Shown here: in pieces, positions 57,643 through 64,000 of the stretch
How positions within the stretch are numbered: position 1 is the stretch's first letter
Layout of the letters: each line of letters opens with the position of its first letter
Source: an uncultured Flavobacteriales bacterium
Lineage (GTDB): Bacteria > Bacteroidota > Bacteroidia > Flavobacteriales_D > Crocinitomicaceae
DNA: 64,000 nt
Assembly: GCA_937876195.1 (NCBI GenBank)
Contig: CALEIK010000004.1
Location: 1 to 64,000 of the forward strand
Direction of reading: 5' to 3'
The notes under the pieces: generated by a model
Databases searched by the model: none
What the model was told of the DNA's origin: nothing
The model's input: the letters and a program-made list of their open reading frames with translations, nothing else
Position numbers and translations under genes: made by a program

Positions 57643-59008
57643 TACGAAAAAGGTTCATTTTATTGCAATAGGAGGGAGTGCGATGCACAATTTAGCAATT
57701 GCACTAAGTCGAAAAGGAATGCTTGTTACTGGTTCTGATGATGAAATTTTTGAACCGTCGAAATCGCGTTTGAACAAGCAAGGAATTTTACCGGCAACCA
57801 TTGGTTGGGACGCCTCAAAAATAACGACAGACCTAGACGCTGTCATTCTCGGAATGCATGCCAGAGAGGACAATCCTGAGTTGACAAAAGCGAAAGAATT
57901 GAACATTCCTATTTTTTCTTATCCTGAGTACCTGTACGAGCAAAGCAAAGATAAAACACGCGTTGTCATTGGAGGTTCACATGGAAAAACGACCATCACA
58001 GCGATGATTTTACACGTGGTGAACGTTCTCGGCTTGAATGTCGATTACATGGTCGGAGCGCAACTCGATGGCTATGATTGCATGGTGAAACTGTCTGAAG
58101 ATGCCAAAATTATGCTGTTGGAAGGAGATGAGTACTTAAGTTCTCCTATTGATAGACGTCCTAAATTTCATTTGTACAGACCGAATGTGGCGATAATTAG
58201 TGGAATTGCATGGGACCATATCAATGTATTCCCAACTTTTGACAATTATGTAGAACAATTTGATATTTTCTGCTCATTGATAGAACCGAATGGAACGTTG
58301 GTGTACAACACTGAAGATGCCGAGGTGAAGAAATTAGGAGAAAAATACGCCTCAAAATGCAAGGCAGTTGAATACCAAACGCCTCAGTACCGTGTGGTTG
58401 AAAATGGGACGGTACTTTCCTTCGAAGGAAAAGATTATTCTTTGAACATCTTTGGGGGACATAACCTTCAAAACTTGATGGGGGCAATGAATGTTAGCAA
58501 GGCAATTGGGATTTCCTCCGACGATTTTCTAACCGCCATGGCAACATTTACAGGTGCTGGAAAACGATTGCAAAAAGTCGTGGAAGCGGGTGATTTTGTC
58601 ATGTACAAAGATTTTGCGCATTCGCCATCCAAGCTCAAAGCAACAACTAAAGCGGTGAAAGAGCAGTATGCAGACAGAAAAGTAATTGCCTGTATGGAGT
58701 TGCACACCTTTTCCTCGTTGAAAAAAGAATTTCTTCCGCACTACAAAGATGCCATGAATGCTGCCGACATAGCAGTGGTGTATTTCAGTCATGAAGTCGT
58801 TGCTCACAAGAAGCTAGCACCAATCACGAAAGAAATGGTGGCTGAAGGTTTTGGTGGTAATGTACTCGTATTGACTGAAACTGATGAAGTCTTGGCATTT
58901 ATCCGTGCGCAGAAGTGGAACAACAGTGTATTGCTTATGATGTCATCTGGTAATTTTGACGGAATTGATTATGATGCCTTGGGAGCAGAGTTGATAGGGG
59001 AACTGTAA
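57632..59008 (+). CDS. mpl: Murein peptide ligase (Mpl, Mur ligase family)
   Basis: 458 residues. Mpl/MurC-type domains: N-terminal HFIAIGGSAMHNLAIALSRK, ATP loop GGSHGKTTITAMIL, the LEGDEYLSSPIDRRPKFHLY region, ISGIAWDHINVFPTFDNYVE, GGHNLQNLMGAMNVSKAIGI, and the YKDFAHSPSKLKATTKAVKE domain. In gammaproteobacteria Mpl joins recovered tripeptide (L-Ala-gamma-D-Glu-meso-DAP) to UDP-MurNAc in peptidoglycan recycling. MurC is the main alternative, but the AWDHINVFP and DEYLSSPIDRRPKF features favour Mpl. It overlaps the upstream membrane protein by 11 bases. Confidence 0.9.
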   Translation: MESSTKKVHFIAIGGSAMHNLAIALSRKGMLVTGSDDEIFEPSKSRLNKQGILPATIGWDASKITTDLDAVILGMHAREDNPELTKAKELNIPIFSYPEYLYEQSKDKTRVVIGGSHGKTTITAMILHVVNVLGLNVDYMVGAQLDGYDCMVKLSEDAKIMLLEGDEYLSSPIDRRPKFHLYRPNVAIISGIAWDHINVFPTFDNYVEQFDIFCSLIEPNGTLVYNTEDAEVKKLGEKYASKCKAVEYQTPQYRVVENGTVLSFEGKDYSLNIFGGHNLQNLMGAMNVSKAIGISSDDFLTAMATFTGAGKRLQKVVEAGDFVMYKDFAHSPSKLKATTKAVKEQYADRKVIACMELHTFSSLKKEFLPHYKDAMNAADIAVVYFSHEVVAHKKLAPITKEMVAEGFGGNVLVLTETDEVLAFIRAQKWNNSVLLMMSSGNFDGIDYDALGAELIGEL

Positions 59009-59021
59009 TTATTGATCGACA

Positions 59022-59663
59022 CTAAGACTGTTTTTGAGCGATTAGTACAGTGTGAGTGTCTATTTCGTTTTTCGATTTTGCGTAATCAATTTTAAATGTC
59101 TTTATCAGGAGGAAATTGTTCTTGTTGAGTTGCTCTTTTATGCAGTCAAGGTCATGAAAGTAAAAGTATGTTCTGTCGCCCGAGCTTCCCACTTGAAAAC
59201 CAGAATTGATTGAATCACCTTCAACAAAACTTAAATAGATAAGTCCGTTTTTATTCAGCAAATTGGCGTTATAGAAAATCAACTTTTCACAGTCTTTTGG
59301 AGATAAATAGGGCAAACAAAATCCACAAACGATGGCATCGTAAAATGTGTTGAGTTTACTGATATCTCGGCTGTCCATCACTTCAAAACGTGCCGTTGGA
59401 TTGTTTTTACGTGCAAGTTCTATCATCTTAGGTGCGATGTCAATGCCAAAAATTGACAGATCACGTCGTTTTGAGAGCAAGTACTTCGTGATATTTCCTG
59501 GCCCACAGCCAATTTCAAGCACTGTAGCATGTTCTTTTTCAATGTTTGCACAAAGAAAATCGTAGGTTTCATTGTACACATCCAAATGCATAAACTTGTC
59601 CTCGTAGAGTGAAGCAATTTTATTCCAAGTTTCAAATGTTTCTTTGTAGTGGTCGATACCCAT
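59022..59663 (-). CDS. SAM-dependent methyltransferase (class I)
   Basis: 213 residues. Motif I VLEIGCGPGNITKYLLSKRR, acidic residue in IFGIDIAPKMIELARKNN, motif II in FEVMDSRDISKL, and FYDAIVCGFCLPYLSP. It is a small cytosolic methyltransferase without a visible target domain, with features of methyltransferase-11/25. Substrate not assigned. It converges on mpl with a 13-base gap. Confidence 0.87.
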   Translation of the reverse strand: MGIDHYKETFETWNKIASLYEDKFMHLDVYNETYDFLCANIEKEHATVLEIGCGPGNITKYLLSKRRDLSIFGIDIAPKMIELARKNNPTARFEVMDSRDISKLNTFYDAIVCGFCLPYLSPKDCEKLIFYNANLLNKNGLIYLSFVEGDSINSGFQVGSSGDRTYFYFHDLDCIKEQLNKNNFLLIKTFKIDYAKSKNEIDTHTVLIAQKQS

Positions 59664-59828
59664 AACAATTAGTTAATGTTCAAATTTAGCACAAAAGTTT
59701 TATGGAATTTCAGATGCTGGATTTAGTATCTCTGGATTCATTTTATCCACCATATAAACTTCAAAAGCAAAACTCAGTTTTTCTATTATCAAAACAAACT
59801 ATTCCTGAGTTTATACGTCTTTTTACCA

Positions 59829-61676
59829 ATGGAAAAAAGCATTTACAGAAAATTTAGTTGCCTTTTAGGAATGGTTACGATGGGTTTTCTAGCAACTGGT
59901 CAAAACACCTATTTGAAAACAATTGGAACTGATGTCAGTGATTATGGCACCTCGTGTATTGCGATGCCCGATTTAGGTGCTGTCACAACGACTGGAGGAG
60001 GAAATTCAACTGGAACGGGGGTGTTGTTCGGACTTGTAAAAACCGATTACAATGGTTCGATTGAATGGCAAAAACTCTTTGAGAATGGATCCTTTGCACT
60101 GGCAAAGAATGTGGTACGAACTCCAGATGGTGGACTTTGCGTTTTCGGAGAAGTAAACCAAATTATAGCTTCAAAGAAGGCACTTTTTATTTTAAAGACT
60201 GATTCATTGGGCAATGAACTGTGGAGTTCTCGTGTTGTGGCTTCCACTAATGACCGCCCCGCAAATCTCATTGTATGTAAATCTGGAGGATATCTTTCCT
60301 GCTCAATTAGTGATTACAATTCCAGCTTCTCTCCAGCTGCACAGCTCGTGCGCTACGATGAGAATGGAGTAATCCTATGGTCGAAAAAGTACAGAGCACT
60401 ACAAGGAGTTTCCCCAAAATCTGTGGTAGAGTTACCCAACGGAGATTTTGCATTTGTTTCGTCTGTGACCGCCAGTTTTACAGGACCATTCCAACACACT
60501 TTACTAACCCGTATTGATGCGCAGGGCAACCTAATTTGGTCGACACTATTTTATGGAGATTACGAGGATGAACCGCACGGCTTGGTTTCTACGCTAGGAG
60601 GAGAGTTGTACGTATCAGGAGCTAGCTACCGAATGGGAAATGAATGGGACGGGTATTTTTTAAAGGTAAATTCTTCGGGAAACCTGATTGGAAACATTTT
60701 TTATGATGCACATTCAAGTAGCGGCGAGCACTTTCGAAGTATCGAATTAACATCAGATGGAGAGGTGTTACTATTGGGAGATGAGGGAGGTTTTGATGAA
60801 CGAAATATTTCCCTTCTAAAAGTGACTACCTCTGGAGATATCTTGTGGTCGCGTCGCTATCCACTTTCATCCAATTTTACAAATTATGGCTTCGACCTTC
60901 ATATCGCACATGACCAAGGTTTCGTATTTACCGGAGATGTGCGACCTCCTGGCTATACTCGAGATGCGGCACTAATTAAAACTGATCAGGAAGGAATAAT
61001 TTCCTGCTATGTTCAGGATCTCAGTTACACACAGGACAATACACCATTTAGCGAAATGGAAATCCAGATGACTCAGCAGGATAATTCACAGATAACACAG
61101 GAAGCAATTGTTTTTACGCATCCATCAGAGCAGATTACGGAGAAATTAGTGTGTGAGGAACAACTTCCAATAGTGATGATGAATTCTGCGCATACTACAA
61201 ATTGCCCTTATGTTTGTGTAGATTTTACCGATTCCTCACTCAATAATCCAACCAGTTGGTTATGGGAATTTGAAAATGGAGACCCTTCCTTTTCAACAGA
61301 ACAGCATCCACGGATTTGTTACAGTGAACCAGGAGTTTACAGCGTAAAACTCACTGCGAGCAATGCCTTTGGTTCAGTAACAAAGTTGCAAAGTATAAAC
61401 CTCGGTGATTTTGATTGCCCGATTCCTGAGATTCCTAATGTATTCACTCCTAATGGCGATGGGGTAAACGATCTGTTTGAGTTCCCTGCAATCTCTGCAG
61501 AGACAGTTCTCTACATTTACAACCGCTGGGGTAACGTTGTTTTTAAGGGAGAAGGATTGAAAATTAGCTGGGACGGAAAGACCCAACAAGGATTGGCGGC
61601 AAAAGAAGGGGTTTATTTTTATAAACTGGAAAGTAAAGGAGAAGTGAAGCATGGATTTTTACAATTGAGCCGATAG
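59829..61676 (+). CDS. PKD-domain protein with T9SS type B (gliding-motility-associated) C-terminus
   Basis: 615 residues; the first 25 are a signal peptide ending TGQ. A long region of propeller-like repeats follows (GGGLCVFGEVNQ-type, LKTDSLGNELWSSRVVA, RIDAQGNLIWSTLFYGDYED, KVTTSGDILWSRRYPLS). A PKD domain covers about 465-530 (CVDFTDSSLNNPTSWLWEFE, then GVYSVKLTASNAFG). The C-terminal ~85 residues are a CHU_C/type B sorting domain: IPNVFTPNGDGVNDLFEFPA, LYIYNRWGNVVFKG, AKEGVYFYKLESKG. The product is exported by T9SS. Ligand unknown. Confidence 0.92.
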   Translation: MEKSIYRKFSCLLGMVTMGFLATGQNTYLKTIGTDVSDYGTSCIAMPDLGAVTTTGGGNSTGTGVLFGLVKTDYNGSIEWQKLFENGSFALAKNVVRTPDGGLCVFGEVNQIIASKKALFILKTDSLGNELWSSRVVASTNDRPANLIVCKSGGYLSCSISDYNSSFSPAAQLVRYDENGVILWSKKYRALQGVSPKSVVELPNGDFAFVSSVTASFTGPFQHTLLTRIDAQGNLIWSTLFYGDYEDEPHGLVSTLGGELYVSGASYRMGNEWDGYFLKVNSSGNLIGNIFYDAHSSSGEHFRSIELTSDGEVLLLGDEGGFDERNISLLKVTTSGDILWSRRYPLSSNFTNYGFDLHIAHDQGFVFTGDVRPPGYTRDAALIKTDQEGIISCYVQDLSYTQDNTPFSEMEIQMTQQDNSQITQEAIVFTHPSEQITEKLVCEEQLPIVMMNSAHTTNCPYVCVDFTDSSLNNPTSWLWEFENGDPSFSTEQHPRICYSEPGVYSVKLTASNAFGSVTKLQSINLGDFDCPIPEIPNVFTPNGDGVNDLFEFPAISAETVLYIYNRWGNVVFKGEGLKISWDGKTQQGLAAKEGVYFYKLESKGEVKHGFLQLSR

Positions 61677-61746
61677 CTCCGATTGAATTTCAATAAGAAA
61701 TTTGATCCATTGCCTTTCATGAAAACGTGAAGATTAATAAACTAAA

Positions 61747-61784
61747 AAAACCGTCCCTGCTATAATACAGGAGACGGTTTCTTT
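61747..61784. terminator. Bidirectional terminator between convergent genes
   Basis: AAACCGTCCCTG pairs with CAGGAGACGGTTT (one bulged A), followed by CTTT and preceded by an A-run. It lies 71 bases after the plus-strand gene and 42 bases after the stop of the minus-strand OmpA gene. Confidence 0.8.
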
Positions 61785-61825
61785 AAGATTAATCTAGGCA
61801 GATTATCTTGTATTCTTTTTATTAT

Positions 61826-63739
61826 TTAGTTGTAATTAATGATATCAATAATTACGGTTCTATTGTAAAAACGTTCTTCAGGCGACTTGTTGCCAAAAGG
61901 TGCAATATCCGTGTCAGATCCGAAACCATACACTTCATACTTCACTCCCTTTTTACCTGCTTTTGAGGTTGCTGCCTTTAAGATTTCATGTGTATCCTTT
62001 GCACGTTTGTGCGACAAGTTATGGTTGTATTCGTCATCACCGATAATATCTGAGTGACCGTGAATAATTACCTTACCATTCGCAGGGATCAAAGGAGCTA
62101 CAACTTCTTTAAGGTATTTCTCGTAAGCCGCTACAGTTTTTGACTTGTCAAAATCAAACAAAATACTGAATCGCGTTGCTTCCTCTATTGGATTTTCATT
62201 GCGCGCTAAGTGTACGTTACTCTCTTTACGAACTGTTTCTCCACTTTTTGTTTGACCTGTCATAACAACTGTGTACGTTCCTTTTTGACGTTCTCCCAGT
62301 ACAGTGTTCGCAGAAACGCTCATTTGTTCCCTTTTAGTTGGACCATAATTCTGAACGACTCCGTTTTCATCAGTAATATCAACAGACCAAGATTTAAGTG
62401 TTTCATCTTCTCCTGCTTTTGCGCTGAAAATCAATCTGCTATCAATTGGTTCTGCCTCAATTGTAGTAATTTGTAGCGGCGACATTAGTAGAGGTGAAGT
62501 ACTTACAATGTCCACACGGTTATCTCCTTCATTAAGTAATTTAATACTCTCACTCTCACCATTTCCAGATTGCTCAGATGGGTTAATCGGAAGATTTCGA
62601 CCTTCTGTTGTAATTCTTGAAGGATTAATTTCATACACGTCAACCAAGTATGTTTTTACCGATTCAGCGTATTCTTTTCCAATCTCTGGACCATTTCCTC
62701 CAGAAGCTCCAATGAACTTCACTGTCGTTGTAGGATTAGCTCTCATTCTATCTCCTAAAATGTTGAGAATGTTATAATAGATCGACAATTGACGTTCTGA
62801 TCTTCCATGCGTGTCTTCTGGCTCTGCTTCTTGAAACTGTCCCTCATCAAATGAATCAGCTGATCCTTTTTTTAGAAGAACGTAACGGTTTGGTATATCC
62901 GTTGAACCTTCATTAAAGAAAACGAAGTTACGCAATGGAAAAGATTCTTTTACTGTTCTTTTTACAGGAACAACAGCAGGCACTTGAGCAGAAAACAGGA
63001 TTGCTGAATTTGCAGTTGCATCATCATTGATATCTGTTGGGTACATTACCACACCTTTACCAATTTTAAAGGCAACTCCGGCACGTAGTGTTTGTACTGA
63101 CCAACTTTCTATTGATCTTGGATTACGACCCAAATAGGGGTGGTAGGAGATAAAAGGAGATAAAGTCATTTGTATCGCTTTATCTGCAGATGAAATTGGA
63201 ATATCATAACCAGCACCTACCTGCATAGAAAGTAAATGTTCACGGGTATCGCTAAAGTCACCAGATTTATCTTCCTGCAATTCTTGCGTGTATTCAAATG
63301 AATGTTGAATGGCATAATTGTACACGGCACCAGCGAAGAAGTATAAGCTTGATGAGAACGGTGCGAAACGTAGACTTGGCTCAACAGTAATATAATTTAG
63401 TTTTGCTACAAGTGTAGCAGGACAATCGCAAGGAGCATCAACTCCTTTGAATGATCCACCAGCTCCGTTATACCCAACGTTCAGCATGAATCCCCATTTG
63501 GATATTGGACGGTATTCGAATAAAAGTGATCCATAAGGACGAACACTTACTCCATTATGAAATGCAGTAGGCACCATTAAATCTGAGTTCAATGTTTGTG
63601 TCGTTCCCGAATAGAAATTGATGTTAGCCGCAGCTGAGGCACCAAACCAAAATTTTGGTTGTGGCCTTATTGGCTCTTGCGCTTGTACCATTGTTGAAAC
63701 ACCAATCAACAGTACTAGTTGGAAATAGATATTTTTCAT
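61826..63739 (-). CDS. OmpA-family outer-membrane protein
   Basis: 637 residues. Signal peptide MKNIYFQLVLLIGVSTMVQA. Residues ~25-245 look like an outer-membrane barrel (WFGASAAANINFYSG, WGFMLNVGYNGAGGSF, FFAGAVYNYAIQHSFEY, QVGAGYDIPISSADKA). A periplasmic linker with two Ig-like/peptide segments follows. The OmpA domain is at ~535-637: FSILFDFDKSKTVAAYEKYL, GKVIIHGHSDIIGDDEYNHN, LSHKRAKDTHEILKA, and ERFYNRTVIIDI. Likely anchors the outer membrane to peptidoglycan. It starts 64 bases downstream of an ice-binding-protein end, read in the same direction. Confidence 0.9.
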   Translation of the reverse strand: MKNIYFQLVLLIGVSTMVQAQEPIRPQPKFWFGASAAANINFYSGTTQTLNSDLMVPTAFHNGVSVRPYGSLLFEYRPISKWGFMLNVGYNGAGGSFKGVDAPCDCPATLVAKLNYITVEPSLRFAPFSSSLYFFAGAVYNYAIQHSFEYTQELQEDKSGDFSDTREHLLSMQVGAGYDIPISSADKAIQMTLSPFISYHPYLGRNPRSIESWSVQTLRAGVAFKIGKGVVMYPTDINDDATANSAILFSAQVPAVVPVKRTVKESFPLRNFVFFNEGSTDIPNRYVLLKKGSADSFDEGQFQEAEPEDTHGRSERQLSIYYNILNILGDRMRANPTTTVKFIGASGGNGPEIGKEYAESVKTYLVDVYEINPSRITTEGRNLPINPSEQSGNGESESIKLLNEGDNRVDIVSTSPLLMSPLQITTIEAEPIDSRLIFSAKAGEDETLKSWSVDITDENGVVQNYGPTKREQMSVSANTVLGERQKGTYTVVMTGQTKSGETVRKESNVHLARNENPIEEATRFSILFDFDKSKTVAAYEKYLKEVVAPLIPANGKVIIHGHSDIIGDDEYNHNLSHKRAKDTHEILKAATSKAGKKGVKYEVYGFGSDTDIAPFGNKSPEERFYNRTVIIDIINYN

Positions 63740-63803
63740 TTGTATGATTTTATAGGAATATTTAAATTATTTGTATGTCTTTGTTTTTGAGTCAGAATCA
63801 CAA

Positions 63804-64000
63804 TTATGGTAAAGTAACCGCATTGTCATCTAAAGTAACCGCACCAATTCTGGTCAAAGCTCTACCTGTTAATGCGGCACCTGTACTAAGTGATATAGAT
63901 TGATCAGCCAAGATATTTCCTTGGAAAGAAGAATTTGTACCTAAAGTAGCCGAAGAACCTACGCTCCAGTAAATATTCGCAGGATTTGCGTTACCAATTA
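63804..64000 (-). CDS. DUF3494 ice-binding-like protein (C-terminal end, partial)
   Basis: Only the last ~65 residues are in the window. They read NIYWSVGSSATLGTNSSFQG, then NILADQSISLSTGAALTGRA, and LTRIGAVTLDDNAVTLP with stop at 63804. This is the C-terminal half of the DUF3494 ice-binding beta-helix (PF11999). Such proteins bind ice crystals or, in some bacteria, act in adhesion. The N-terminal part, which would show whether extra domains exist, lies past the window edge. It stands upstream of the OmpA-family gene on the same strand. Confidence 0.9.
   Translation of the reverse strand, partial: IGNANPANIYWSVGSSATLGTNSSFQGNILADQSISLSTGAALTGRALTRIGAVTLDDNAVTLP

Overview
The window looks like a chromosomal segment of a low-GC member of the Bacteroidota, most likely order Flavobacteriales (a Fluviicola/Crocinitomicaceae-like organism is my best guess, by inference only). 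Evidence: several secreted proteins end in type IX secretion (T9SS) sorting domains of the 'IYPNPAS' or 'NVFTPNGDGVND' kind, promoters resemble the Bacteroidota TTG-N(16-20)-TAnnTTTG pattern, and there is a large OmpA-family protein, a DUF3494 ice-binding domain and a LytS/LytT pair with a Reg_prop/Y_Y_Y sensor. No rRNA, tRNA or CRISPR array was recognised.

Layout. 0.0-1.7 kb: a frameshifted gene at the left edge and lpdA. 1.8-10.7 kb: an accessory island, all on the minus strand, of secreted or membrane hypothetical proteins plus a defence-like core at 3.95-9.27 kb. The core holds a PIN-like protein with two C-terminal membrane helices, a CD-NTase-like nucleotidyltransferase coupled to a 2TM/soluble-domain protein (CBASS-like), and a PD-(D/E)XK nuclease. 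A ~67 bp repeat occurs twice between these units. 10.7-14.7 kb: a 21-bp coiled-coil-coding tandem repeat, an atypical small gene, a small tyrosine phosphatase, and four copies of a composite dispersed repeat surrounding a GIY-YIG gene and gene fragments. 14.7-24.0 kb: an SBBP-repeat T9SS protein, a RAYT transposase with REP palindromes and flanking direct repeats, a LytS/LytT two-component pair, and small accessory genes including the intact parents of fragments seen at 14 and 21 kb.

24.0-28.8 kb: cupin, a 32-residue lysine/alanine-rich microprotein, two GNATs, an RDD protein, a YjdI-type ferredoxin, a subclass B1 metallo-beta-lactamase and an esterase. 28.9-33.1 kb: DEAD-box helicase plus WD40 pair, 3-hydroxyacyl-CoA dehydrogenase, DCC-family protein. 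33.1-41.9 kb: a nine-PAS/two-GAF histidine kinase, a T9SS BNR/YCF48-like protein, a hydrolase-TerB fusion, and a broken copy of that fusion's tail. 41.9-48.2 kb: a tight plus-strand run (lipoprotein, RPE-like/CBS fusion, type I-beta DAHP synthase, KdsC-like HAD phosphatase, AlaDH/saccharopine-dehydrogenase-like oxidoreductase, UMF1 transporter, lipoprotein). 48.2-50.5 kb: gcvT and a DAO-family FAD oxidoreductase. 50.6-59.0 kb: a 1848-residue repeat protein overlapping apbE, a membrane protein and mpl. 59.0-64.0 kb: methyltransferase, a PKD/T9SS type B protein, OmpA-family protein and the end of an ice-binding protein.

Most interesting: (1) the CD-NTase/2TM pair with neighbouring PIN and PD-(D/E)XK genes, which together look like an undescribed or minimally described defence island built from repeat-bounded units; (2) the RAYT element with a second decayed copy of its 3' end 6 kb away; (3) the RPE-CBS / DAHP synthase / KdsC-like operon.
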